NCBI GenBank assembly: GCA_045639125.1
Contig: JAZUCL010000015.1
Location: 29,676 to 93,675, forward strand
DNA: 64,000 nt
Source of the DNA: JAZUCL01 sp045639125
GTDB lineage: Bacteria > Bacillota > Clostridia > Oscillospirales > QAMX01
Reading direction: 5' to 3'
How positions within the stretch are numbered: position 1 is the stretch's first letter; every line of letters begins with the position of its first letter. The position numbers and the translations under genes are program-made. A model generated the notes under the pieces. It did not search any database. It was not told the DNA's origin and was given only the letters and a program-made list of their open reading frames with translations. Below are positions 36,500-44,984 of the stretch, in pieces.

Positions 36500-37060
36500 C
36501 TACTTGGAACGCTCAAGATACTCGCCAGTTCTTGTATCGATCTTGACAGAGTCTCCTTCGTTGATGAACAATGGAACCTTAACAACTGCACCTGTTTCAA
36601 GGGTAGCAGGCTTTAATGTATTAGTTGCTGTGTCTCCCTTAAATCCAGGATCGGTTTCAGTAACAACAAGGTCAACAAAAAGAGGAGGCTCGATTGCAAA
36701 GACGTTACCCTTATAGGAAACTACTTTAACATTCATATTCTCCTTAACGAACTTAAAGTTATCACCGAGTGTAGATGCATTAATTGGCAACTGCTCGTAA
36801 GTTTCAAGATCCATGAAATAATAGAGATCGCCGTCAGAGTAAAGATACTCCATATCCTTACGCTCAACGAAAGCAGGGGGGAACTTATCAGTCGGGTTAA
36901 AGGAACGTTCGACAACAGCACCGGTAACTACGTTTTTGTACTTTGTACGGACAAAAGCCGCACCCTTACCTGGCTTTACGTGCTGGAACTCGACAACCTG
37001 CATAACCTGTCCGTCCATTTCAAATGTAATGCCATTACGAAAATCGCCTGCAGAAATCAT
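36500..37060 (-). CDS. efp: Elongation factor P
   Basis: A 186-residue protein of three OB-type domains that rescues ribosomes stalled on consecutive prolines. The loop HVKPGKGAAF (about residues 27-36) carries the lysine that is modified in some lineages. The C-terminal signature region around KVPLFINEGDSVKIDTR (about 161-177) is complete. GGAGG precedes the ATG and a good minus-strand promoter lies upstream. A CD1247-type gene follows, as in many Clostridia. Confidence 0.96.
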   Translation of the reverse strand: MISAGDFRNGITFEMDGQVMQVVEFQHVKPGKGAAFVRTKYKNVVTGAVVERSFNPTDKFPPAFVERKDMEYLYSDGDLYYFMDLETYEQLPINASTLGDNFKFVKENMNVKVVSYKGNVFAIEPPLFVDLVVTETDPGFKGDTATNTLKPATLETGAVVKVPLFINEGDSVKIDTRTGEYLERSK

Positions 37061-37111
37061 AAGAATAAACCTCCAAATTAAAATTTGACTTGTACAATAA
37101 TAATCTAATTT

Positions 37112-37140
37112 ATTTTACAACGAAACGCAAACTTTTTCAA
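37112..37140 (-). promoter_or_regulatory. Sigma-A promoter of efp
   Basis: On the minus strand TTGAAA (37140-37135), 17-bp spacer, TAAAAT (37117-37112). It lies 50 bases upstream of the efp start. Confidence 0.7.
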
Positions 37141-37312
37141 GAGGTTATAAGAAATTTGTTTGTTATCCATAAAATTATGCATTTCAATTTACAGATATAC
37201 AGCATGATACCGAAAAATATGTCGTATTTTTTCGTTTTAGAATAGGTAAATGTTCTAATAAAATAATTTTGAACATATCTATATGTAAAAGGACATGTTG
37301 GAGGCAAATTTT

Positions 37313-38611
37313 ATGGGAGAAATAACACAAATATTAAAGACTATTAGCGATGCCATTTGGGGTGGTTTCATGTCAAATGCAGTGTTTATATTTGGTATAT
37401 GGGCTACAATACGATTTGGCTTTCCACAACGTAGACTTTTATCTGCAATTTCCGACAGTATTCGACCTAAAGGACAATCAGGGGGAATAGGTTCTCTTGC
37501 CTGTCTTACAATGAACCTTGCGGCTACTCTTGGAGTGGGAAATATTATAGGTATTGCAATTGCGGTTGAATTAGGCGGTGCTGGTGCTGTATTTTGGTGC
37601 TGTTTAACCGGTTTTTTTGCAATTGCAATAAATTATGGTGAGTGCTTTTTATCCCTTAAATATAGACGCCATTCAGCCTTAAAAGGAAACTTCGGTGGTC
37701 CGATGTATGTTATCTCCGATGTAATGAAATTACCCAAAATGGCAATATTTTATGCGTGTATAACTGCAATTACAGGGCTTTCAATGGGTGCGATGGTATC
37801 TTCAAATTCTATTGCAAGTGCTTTAACAACAGTTGAGATTCCACAATGGTTTACAGGAACGGCTGCGGCACTGCTAACGGCTATGGTAATTCTCGGCGGT
37901 GTAAAGTCTGTCAGTAACTTTTGTCTAAAGATTGTGCCGATTATGGTTATTTTATTTGTTGTCGGTTGTGTTTGTGTTTTAATTATATATTCTGATTTTG
38001 TTTTGACAGCGATTAAAACAATATTTTTAGATGCTTTTGATTTTTCATCTATGTTTGGTGGTGCCGCAGGGTGGGGCACATCGAGAGCAATTCACTTTGG
38101 TATTTCACGAGGTGTATTTTCAAATGAGGCAGGCATGGGTTCATCTGCCGTTACTGCAGGTTCTTTAGAACAGGGTGATCCAAAACGACAGGCTATGATT
38201 TGTGCAACAGGCACTTTTTGGGATACATGCGTGTTGTGTGCCTTGACCGGCATTACTTTTGTAACTGCACAGTGTGCCATACCTGAAATTTTTACAAACA
38301 GGCACGGATTTGATTTGGCATTGGCTGTTTTTTCAAATATTCCGTTCTTTGGTCGAAGTGGTATAACCATTTGTCTTCTCCTACTTGGATTTACAAGTAT
38401 AATCGGCTGGAGTTACATTGGAGAGAAAGCATATTCATTTTTACTGCCTAACAGCAGAGTTTACATATATCGATTTGCTTGGATTATAGCAGTTTTAATA
38501 GGTGCATGTGTTCCAATTGATTCAGTATGGTACTTTACAGATATATGTACCGCTTTAATGATGATTCCCAACCTTTTTTCAGTGTACCGTCTAAAGAATA
38601 GAATATTTTGA
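37313..38611 (+). CDS. AGCS-family sodium:alanine/glycine symporter
   Basis: A 432-residue protein with about ten membrane helices. The family signature GGPMYVISDVMKLPKM-like segment (starting GNFGGPMYV near residue 123) and NLAATLGVGNIIGIA (about 64-78) identify an amino acid:cation symporter for alanine or glycine. I chose ATG 37313 with GGAGG eight bases upstream; ATG 37295 overlaps that site. No glycine riboswitch is visible upstream, but there are AT-rich inverted repeats at 37250-37286. It is transcribed alone. Confidence 0.92.
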   Translation: MGEITQILKTISDAIWGGFMSNAVFIFGIWATIRFGFPQRRLLSAISDSIRPKGQSGGIGSLACLTMNLAATLGVGNIIGIAIAVELGGAGAVFWCCLTGFFAIAINYGECFLSLKYRRHSALKGNFGGPMYVISDVMKLPKMAIFYACITAITGLSMGAMVSSNSIASALTTVEIPQWFTGTAAALLTAMVILGGVKSVSNFCLKIVPIMVILFVVGCVCVLIIYSDFVLTAIKTIFLDAFDFSSMFGGAAGWGTSRAIHFGISRGVFSNEAGMGSSAVTAGSLEQGDPKRQAMICATGTFWDTCVLCALTGITFVTAQCAIPEIFTNRHGFDLALAVFSNIPFFGRSGITICLLLLGFTSIIGWSYIGEKAYSFLLPNSRVYIYRFAWIIAVLIGACVPIDSVWYFTDICTALMMIPNLFSVYRLKNRIF

Positions 38612-38700
38612 TAGTACTATTGTTTACAGAAAATTCACCCAACAAATTGGATTAAGTGTTAAAATGTGAACAAAGGGAAAAATATTAAGGTGGTGTTTAT

Positions 38701-39387
38701 ATGCCAAAGAAAGTACTTATTGTTGAAGATGATGCTAACATCAGAGAGTTATTACGTCTCTATCTTGAAAAGGACGGCTTTGAAGTATTTGGAGTAGGTG
38801 ACGGAGGTAATGGCCTTCGTGAATTCAAGAAAATTGAGCCTGATCTAGTTTTGCTTGATATTATGATTCCTGTTATGGACGGTTGGCAGGTCTGCCGTGA
38901 AATCAGGAAATCGAGTCATGTACCGATTATTATGCTTACTGCAAAGGGTGAAACTATTGATAAAATTACAGGTCTCGAAATGGGTGCTGATGATTACATA
39001 GTTAAACCTCTTGATATGAAAGAAGTAATTGCACGTGTTCACGCTGTTATGCGTCGTTGCGGTGCAGATACTATCTCTCTTAAGAGATTGACTTTTGATA
39101 ACCTAATAATTGATATGGATGCTTATGAGTTAACTGTTGGTGGTCAAAAAATTGACACTCCACCAAAGGAGATTGAACTTCTTTATTTCTTGGCATCTAA
39201 CCCAAATCGTGTTTTCACACGTTCACAACTTCTTGACGAAGTATGGGGATTTGACTATTTTGGTGATACTCGCACAATTGACGTTCACGTCAAGCGTCTG
39301 CGTGAGAAGTTAGAAAATGTCAGTGATAACTGGGAAGTAGCGACAGTTTGGGGGGTCGGCTACAAGTTTGAATTAAAGCAACAATAA
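38701..39387 (+). CDS. OmpR/PhoB-family response regulator
   Basis: A 228-residue regulator. The receiver domain (about 1-120) has the acidic pocket ED at 9-10, phosphoacceptor D53 in LLDIMIP, and K102 in VKPLD. The winged-helix DNA-binding domain (about 130-228) ends with the usual VWGVGYKF. AAGGTGGTG precedes the ATG. The sensor kinase follows after a 59-base gap that contains a hairpin, and an HtrA protease comes next, a combination recalling WalR/WalK loci; the exact orthology is unproven. Confidence 0.93.
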   Translation: MPKKVLIVEDDANIRELLRLYLEKDGFEVFGVGDGGNGLREFKKIEPDLVLLDIMIPVMDGWQVCREIRKSSHVPIIMLTAKGETIDKITGLEMGADDYIVKPLDMKEVIARVHAVMRRCGADTISLKRLTFDNLIIDMDAYELTVGGQKIDTPPKEIELLYFLASNPNRVFTRSQLLDEVWGFDYFGDTRTIDVHVKRLREKLENVSDNWEVATVWGVGYKFELKQQ

Positions 39388-39396
39388 TTGTGGTAT

Positions 39397-39432
39397 AAAC
39401 GCCGCCTTCATTTGAATTTGGCGGCGTTTATT
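39397..39432 (+). terminator. Hairpin between response regulator and kinase
   Basis: AAACGCCGCC (39397-39406) pairs perfectly with GGCGGCGTTT (39420-39429). The T tract is short (TTTATT), so attenuation or partial termination is more likely than complete termination. Confidence 0.65.
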
Positions 39433-39446
39433 ACAGTAAAATAAGG

Positions 39447-40895
39447 ATGTTTGTGCCTTTTGGTACGTTTTTGTGTATGAAAAGTTTATTTTGGAAATAC
39501 CTCACTGTTACAGTTGCTCTTTTGCTTGTCAGTTTCGGTATATTTGGTGCTACTTTTTTGTGGCAGACTTATAACTATACACTTGGTCAAACTCAAGATA
39601 AACTGAAAGAGCAAGCAATTCAACTGTCTGAGATGACATCTGTATACATTAGTAATAATACAAATGCTGTTCAGAGAATGTACTATATGACTCTCAACGA
39701 CTTTGTAAGTGAAAACAACTCTTATGTTGTTCTTGCAAATACTAATGGTCAGGTTGTTTTCTGTTTTGATAAAAGTGGATTTCTTGATACAGCCGATGCC
39801 TATGTCAGTGATGACGCACTATATTCTTCTTTGAATAAAGGTGAATATATGGGAATTGGCAATTTTTCAGGAAGTAATGACGATGTATATTATATTTGCG
39901 GCCAGCCGGTTGTTAATACTGATGGATTAACCGTTGGTGTTGTGTTTATATCTGCACCTGCAACATCGGCTCTTGAGATATTAGACAAAGAACAGCGGTT
40001 CTTTTTTCTAACTGCTATTGTTGTTCTATTTTTAGGTTTTATTGTATCTTACTTTGTTGCTCGAAGTATGTCGAACCCTCTTAAAAAGATGCAACTTGCC
40101 ACAAAGGCGTATGCAAAAGGTGATTTTTCTGTTCGTGTAGACGATAGCGGTGATGATGAGATAGGTGAACTTGCTCGAAGTTTTAATCAGATGTGTGAAT
40201 CGTTGGAACATCTTGATTCGCTCCGTTCCCAGTTTGTCGCCAACGTATCACATGAACTGAAAACACCGATGACAACTATATCTGGTTTTATCGACGGTAT
40301 ACTTGACGGTACAATTCCCGATGATAAACAGCGAGACTATCTTAATATCATTTCAAACGAAACAAGACGTCTTTCTCGTCTCGTTGTTCGTATGCTTGAG
40401 GCATCCCGTATCCAATCAGGTGAAGTAAAACTAAAACCGACACGATTTAATCTAACTGATATGCTTTGTCAAACTCTTATTGGATTTGAACAGCGTATCA
40501 ATGACAACAATATAAATGTTGAAGTTAATTTTGAAAGCGAAAATATATTTGTATATGCTGATTCAGACAATATCGCACAAGTGGTATATAACCTTATTGA
40601 CAACGCAACGAAATTTACATCTAAAGACGGTACATTAACTTTGACGGTATCTCTTACTGATAAAAAGGCATACGTCAAGGTATCTAACGAAGGACAGACT
40701 ATTGCACCAAATGTTCTGCCGCATATATTTGAGCGTTTTTATAAGGCTGATCAATCACGTGGCAACGACGTAGGCGGTGCAGGACTTGGACTTTTCTTAT
40801 GTAAGTCAATTTTGAATATGCATGGCGAGGATATTTATGCCACAAGTGAGGACGGATTGACTGAATTTGTCTTTACTTTATCACTTGCTGAGTAG
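39447..40895 (+). CDS. Membrane sensor histidine kinase
   Basis: A 482-residue kinase: membrane helix (about 15-38), an extracytoplasmic sensing domain (about 40-185), second helix (about 190-208), HAMP (about 210-262), then the dimerisation domain with phosphoacceptor His in SHELKTP (near residue 269) and a HATPase domain with the N box NLIDNATKF and G boxes GGAGLGLFLC. The start is uncertain: ATG 39447 sits just after AAGG, GTG 39453 has better spacing, and ATG 39477 has no ribosome site. It pairs with the response regulator upstream. Confidence 0.93.
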   Translation: MFVPFGTFLCMKSLFWKYLTVTVALLLVSFGIFGATFLWQTYNYTLGQTQDKLKEQAIQLSEMTSVYISNNTNAVQRMYYMTLNDFVSENNSYVVLANTNGQVVFCFDKSGFLDTADAYVSDDALYSSLNKGEYMGIGNFSGSNDDVYYICGQPVVNTDGLTVGVVFISAPATSALEILDKEQRFFFLTAIVVLFLGFIVSYFVARSMSNPLKKMQLATKAYAKGDFSVRVDDSGDDEIGELARSFNQMCESLEHLDSLRSQFVANVSHELKTPMTTISGFIDGILDGTIPDDKQRDYLNIISNETRRLSRLVVRMLEASRIQSGEVKLKPTRFNLTDMLCQTLIGFEQRINDNNINVEVNFESENIFVYADSDNIAQVVYNLIDNATKFTSKDGTLTLTVSLTDKKAYVKVSNEGQTIAPNVLPHIFERFYKADQSRGNDVGGAGLGLFLCKSILNMHGEDIYATSEDGLTEFVFTLSLAE

Positions 40896-40944
40896 AATTA
40901 TATTATGATACGGGCGTTTTCCACTATAATACGGAGGGCTATAT

Positions 40945-42519
40945 ATGAATTCTAATGGTTTTGACAAGAACAATTTAGACAATTTCAAGGAAAAACCTTC
41001 TCCCACCAATTCTTGTGACGATGTTTGTAAAACGTCAGATACTATTTCTTCTGAGGAAACTTTAGAGGAGCACGCAAATCAAAATGATGTATCTGATAAT
41101 AATTTAGTTTCTCAAAATTTTGAAATTAAGACAAACACACAGCCTTTATCTCATGCTGAGGCGTATATTCGGTATAAACAATACAGCGAATATTACGATA
41201 AAATGCATATTCATCAGCCTATTGATGCTCAATATCGGCAAAGACAATATAAAGATACATTTAATGCATCAACTAATAATACACATAAAAAGATTCATAG
41301 AGGCATTATTCTTTCAATTGTTATAATAGGTGTTATTTTAACTTTTTCTCTTGGAAGTCTGTCTGCTTATGCATTTTTAACGAGTCCCATGGCAAAAGTA
41401 ATTGGTGTCGGCATTTCAAACGTTTTTTATAGAAACGGACATTCATTGCTTTCTGATGAAATAGGGGAAGTTGTTTTACCTCCAAATGACACTTCAAGAG
41501 GCGGTGTCAAAAATCCACCATCACTTGATATTATAAGTGTTGCACCATCACAGTTGGATAAGATATATGATAATTCCGGTCGTGAAATACTAAATGCTGC
41601 AAGTATATATGAAAAAGTATCTCCAAGCGTTGTCAGTATTTCTACTAAGACTTCTACTGATGGTGGTCTTGGATATACAACTTCGGGCGGTTCAGGTATC
41701 GTATTTTCAAGTGATGGTTATATCATTACAAATGCACATCTTGTTGATGGTACAATAACTGTAAATGTAATTTTACCTAACGATCCCGGAACCATTTTCC
41801 CTGCAACTATTATTGGAAGTGATTCTAAGGCTGATATTGCAGTAATTAAAATTGATGCAAATAATTTGATTTCTGCAGAATTTGGTGATAGTGATTTACT
41901 TAAAATCGGTGATGTTGCTGTTGCTATCGGTAATCCAAGTAATTTCGATTTACAAGGTGCAACAACTCAGGGAATTATTTCTGGTCTTAATCGTGAATTG
42001 GTAGTTGATGAAAGCGGACGTACACTTACACTAATTCAAACAGATGCTGCAATAAACCCAGGTAATTCAGGCGGACCCCTTATTAACTGTTATGGACAGG
42101 TAATTGGTATAAATACTATTGGAATTAAATCTGTTTCGTATGAAGGATTAAATTTTGCAATTCCGTCTAATATTATGAAACCAATTGTTGAAGAACTCCT
42201 TGAGTTTGGATATGTTAAAGGATATCCGAGTATTGGTATAATCGGTGCGGCAGTTACAGCATATCAAGCACAGATGTATGGTGTGCCTCTTGGAGTTATC
42301 GTCGATTCTGTCAATGTAAAGAGTGACGCATATAAAAAAGGAATTCAGCCTTTCGATATTATCACTCACGTGAATGGAAAAAGCGTTATGAGTATTGCTG
42401 ACATCAATAAGATTAAAAATACAATGGAAGTTGGAGATACGATTAAGTTGACTTTCCAACGTGATGGTAAAGTTTTAGAGACTGATGTAATACTTATGGA
42501 CGATATTGAATTACAGTAA
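40945..42519 (+). CDS. htrA: HtrA/DegP-like membrane-anchored serine protease
   Basis: A 524-residue protease. A long polar cytoplasmic N-terminus (about 1-115) precedes one membrane helix (about 116-140), then the trypsin-like domain with His in ITNAHLV (about 262-268), Asp in SKADIAVIK (about 293-301) and Ser in NPGNSGGPL (about 371-379). A single PDZ domain covers about 425-520. It degrades misfolded envelope proteins. GGAGG precedes the ATG. It follows the two-component genes by 49 bases, and a strong terminator follows. Confidence 0.94.
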   Translation: MNSNGFDKNNLDNFKEKPSPTNSCDDVCKTSDTISSEETLEEHANQNDVSDNNLVSQNFEIKTNTQPLSHAEAYIRYKQYSEYYDKMHIHQPIDAQYRQRQYKDTFNASTNNTHKKIHRGIILSIVIIGVILTFSLGSLSAYAFLTSPMAKVIGVGISNVFYRNGHSLLSDEIGEVVLPPNDTSRGGVKNPPSLDIISVAPSQLDKIYDNSGREILNAASIYEKVSPSVVSISTKTSTDGGLGYTTSGGSGIVFSSDGYIITNAHLVDGTITVNVILPNDPGTIFPATIIGSDSKADIAVIKIDANNLISAEFGDSDLLKIGDVAVAIGNPSNFDLQGATTQGIISGLNRELVVDESGRTLTLIQTDAAINPGNSGGPLINCYGQVIGINTIGIKSVSYEGLNFAIPSNIMKPIVEELLEFGYVKGYPSIGIIGAAVTAYQAQMYGVPLGVIVDSVNVKSDAYKKGIQPFDIITHVNGKSVMSIADINKIKNTMEVGDTIKLTFQRDGKVLETDVILMDDIELQ

Positions 42520-42556
42520 AAAACGAGGTGATGTAGTTACATCACCTCGTTTTTAC
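42520..42556 (+). terminator. Intrinsic terminator after htrA
   Basis: AAAACGAGGTGATGTA pairs with TACATCACCTCGTTTT in one long perfect stem followed by T residues. Confidence 0.93.
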
Positions 42557-42638
42557 CTTTTTCTGCTGTAACTGGTTTATTCTTTGTATATCAATTTACA
42601 TCAGTTTCGTGTATACTTCCTATAAAGGAGGCGAGATA

Positions 42639-43079
42639 ATGGTCCTTAAAATTGCAGAAAATTCCGTTATTTTTTACCTTGATGAGTTAAACTACACATA
42701 TACATCGAGTGAAATTCGTAGTGAAGCAACACGGATATTATCTGAACAAGGAATTATTGCAGACGGAATTTTAGAGATAAAGTCTTTTCTATATTGTCAG
42801 AAAAGAATTGTATTTGCAACATACATAAAACAAAGTGAATGTTGCGAAATATACTGTTTTGAGTCTGAATTAGATTTGATAGACGCATATACATCAAATA
42901 ATCGAAATATAAAAGGTCATTTAATAAAATATAACGGACGCTATTATGCGGCATTGTTTGAACCATGTCAACATACACTCTCTGAGTTTGCAGATAGAAT
43001 TTCAAATGGAAATTATCTATATACTTTTTTATCGGAGCATGGTATAATCATGTCAGATATAAATATATTCTCATCTTAG
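42639..43079 (+). CDS. MecA-like adaptor protein
   Basis: A 146-residue protein; the ATG at 42639 follows a perfect AAGGAGG. The C-terminal half (about 70-146) reads like the ClpC-binding domain of MecA: a FESELDLIDAY helix, IKYNGRYYAALFEP, then LSEFADRI and a final LSEHG. The N-terminal part is short and also MecA-like (ISFYLDELN pattern). MecA adaptors deliver substrates to the ClpCP protease and restrain competence. The match is by eye and moderate. It is about two thirds the length of Bacillus MecA. It lies 17 bases before tadA. Confidence 0.5.
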   Translation: MVLKIAENSVIFYLDELNYTYTSSEIRSEATRILSEQGIIADGILEIKSFLYCQKRIVFATYIKQSECCEIYCFESELDLIDAYTSNNRNIKGHLIKYNGRYYAALFEPCQHTLSEFADRISNGNYLYTFLSEHGIIMSDINIFSS

Positions 43080-43096
43080 TTTTGGAGTGATTAGGT

Positions 43097-43600
43097 CTGG
43101 ATAAAGAATTTTATATGAGAAAGGCATTAGAACTTGCAAAACTCTCACTTGACGATGGGGAAGTACCTGTTGGCTGTGTCGTAGTGCATAAGGGTATGAT
43201 TGTTGGTAGCGGCAGAAATCGCCGTGAAATGGCTAAAAATGCCCTTTGTCACGCTGAAATCGAGGCTATAAACGAAGCGTGTAATACTCTTGGCGGTTGG
43301 AGACTTTGGGAATGTGAGTTGTATGTTACACTTGAACCATGCCCAATGTGTGCCGGTGCAATAATGAACTCTCGTATTCGTCATGTATGCTATGGCTTAA
43401 CAGACGAAAAGGGCGGTGCAATGGGTGGACTTTATGATATGTTTTCTTTTAACGTCAATCATAAACCATCTGTTGAGAGTGGTGTGTTGAAAGAAGAATG
43501 TCAAGCACTTTTAAGTGAGTTTTTTCTTTGGCTGAGAGAAGAACAAAAACGAAGAAAGACTTGTGGCGAAATACCTAAGTGGAAAGAAAATCTCATATAG
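43097..43600 (+). CDS. tadA: tRNA-specific adenosine deaminase TadA
   Basis: A 167-residue deaminase (from the chosen start) that makes inosine at the wobble base of tRNA-Arg(ACG). Zinc and catalytic residues are in HAEIEAI (H52, E54) and PCPMC (C82, C85). The first in-frame ATG is at 43115, but it lacks a ribosome site and drops residues (LDKEFY) that align with other TadA proteins. GGAG at 43084-43087 is nine bases before an in-frame CTG at 43097, which I take as the start; if wrong, begin at 43115. Confidence 0.93.
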   Translation: MDKEFYMRKALELAKLSLDDGEVPVGCVVVHKGMIVGSGRNRREMAKNALCHAEIEAINEACNTLGGWRLWECELYVTLEPCPMCAGAIMNSRIRHVCYGLTDEKGGAMGGLYDMFSFNVNHKPSVESGVLKEECQALLSEFFLWLREEQKRRKTCGEIPKWKENLI

Positions 43601-43607
43601 TCTTTAA

Positions 43608-43636
43608 TTGACAAAATTAATCCTATATAGTATAAT
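43608..43636 (+). promoter_or_regulatory. Consensus sigma-A promoter of the MFS gene
   Basis: TTGACA (43608-43613), exactly 17 bp, TATAAT (43631-43636): a full consensus promoter. It shows that the open frame starting at 43608 is not the true start. Confidence 0.92.
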
Positions 43637-43673
43637 TGTATCGTTTGATAGTATGGTGAAACGAGGATGCTTT

Positions 43674-44912
43674 ATGCTAAAAGAAAAGGCAAGTAGCAGG
43701 TTATCCATTCTGTTATTTATTATTTATTCAATGAACTGCTTTGGCAAACTTGCGTTTTCTGCAGTTACTGTTGCACTTATTGATGAATCTATTTTAACAA
43801 AAACTGAGGCCGGTATTATAAGCGGCTCATTTTGGCTCATATACGCAATTGGACAAATATTGGGTGGTGTGGTGGCAGACCGATTTTCTCCATATATATT
43901 ACTTTATATTGGCCTTGTTGGCTCATGTATAGCAGATGTTTCTATGGCGTTTTTAAGTTCATATTTACCAATGCTTATAGTTTGGTTATTTAACGGTCTA
44001 ATTTTATTTGGCGTATGGCCAGCAATTCTTAGAATTGTATCTACACAGATTATTGAATGTCATCAAGTTAAAACATATAATTATTTGGCTTATTGTGCTG
44101 GAATCGGCTCAATTTTGGGTCAATTTTTCACTTTCGTTATTCTTTCTTTTACATCTTGGAGGTACATTTTTATCTGTTGTTCAGTCGTAAATCTCATTGC
44201 TGTTATACCTACGATTTATGCCGAAAGAAAAATTACACCTATTCTTTTAACGAATGTTTCTCAAGATTTGGATGACAGCAATCAAAAGCCTTCAAAGAAT
44301 TTAGTCACACTTCCTGTCCTTATGAAAGGTGCATTCCCGCTATTCGCTTTACTTTGTATTATTAAAGCACTTTTAGATACTGGTATTAAAAATTGGATGC
44401 CTACAATTTTAATGGAAACATATAATGCATCTCCAAGTTATACATCTTTTTTGGCTGTTTTAATGCTCGCAATAGGTTTACTTGGTGTTGGTGTTGGTGC
44501 TTATGTATACCGCAAAATGAGACATAATGAGGTTAAGACTTTAGTCTTATTATATACTGTAATTCTTCCTATGACTTTTTCTCTTTTGTTTTATAAAAGC
44601 ACAAATCTATATTTCACAACGGCTGTACTTTCAATTACAAGTCTTTTGATTTATGCGTCTGGACAGTCACTTCTAATGAATTATCCGTCAAGATTTTCAG
44701 TGTATGGTGGCACAGCCTTTGTAGGCGGTATAATGAACTGTTTTGCTGCTATCGGTAACGTTTTTGGTTCAGTTGGTAATGGTGTTATTGCCGATAATTT
44801 TGGTTGGAACGCTACTATTATCTTTTGGAATGTTCTTGTAGTTTTATTCATTCTAATTACAATTTATCTTCTACCTTTGTGGAAAAAATTTATTTCAAAA
44901 ACTATTGATTAA
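43674..44912 (+). CDS. MFS transporter, organophosphate-antiporter-like
   Basis: A 412-residue, 12-helix major facilitator protein. The early pattern TEAGIISGSFWLIYAIGQ then GGVVADRFSPY (about residues 40-70) is typical of the GlpT/UhpC-like group, so phosphate-sugar or glycerol-3-phosphate uptake is possible, but the substrate cannot be read. The ATG at 43674 has ACGAGG upstream, and the consensus promoter lies only 38 bases before it. An in-frame start at 43608 is ruled out by that promoter. Confidence 0.85.
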   Translation: MLKEKASSRLSILLFIIYSMNCFGKLAFSAVTVALIDESILTKTEAGIISGSFWLIYAIGQILGGVVADRFSPYILLYIGLVGSCIADVSMAFLSSYLPMLIVWLFNGLILFGVWPAILRIVSTQIIECHQVKTYNYLAYCAGIGSILGQFFTFVILSFTSWRYIFICCSVVNLIAVIPTIYAERKITPILLTNVSQDLDDSNQKPSKNLVTLPVLMKGAFPLFALLCIIKALLDTGIKNWMPTILMETYNASPSYTSFLAVLMLAIGLLGVGVGAYVYRKMRHNEVKTLVLLYTVILPMTFSLLFYKSTNLYFTTAVLSITSLLIYASGQSLLMNYPSRFSVYGGTAFVGGIMNCFAAIGNVFGSVGNGVIADNFGWNATIIFWNVLVVLFILITIYLLPLWKKFISKTID

Positions 44913-44920
44913 ATTTTTTG

Positions 44921-44949
44921 TTGTATCTTGCGAGGAGAATGTATATAAT
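44921..44949 (+). promoter_or_regulatory. Sigma-A promoter of the YihY/BrkB gene
   Basis: TTGTAT (44921-44926), 17 bp, TATAAT (44944-44949). Transcription should begin near 44957, beyond the ATG at 44952. Confidence 0.75.
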
Positions 44950-44984
44950 AGATGACAGATGTCTATATGGAGGTGATTTGGGGA

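Noticed and set aside
37061..37312. Glycine riboswitch before the AGCS symporter
   Set aside because: The conserved glycine aptamer core is not present; only AT-rich repeats are seen.
43608..43673. Extended N-terminus for the MFS transporter
   Set aside because: The segment is occupied by a full consensus TTGACA-17-TATAAT promoter.
44952..44984. ATG start of the YihY gene
   Set aside because: It lies upstream of the transcription start predicted from TTGTAT-17-TATAAT, and GGAGG fits TTG 44985.
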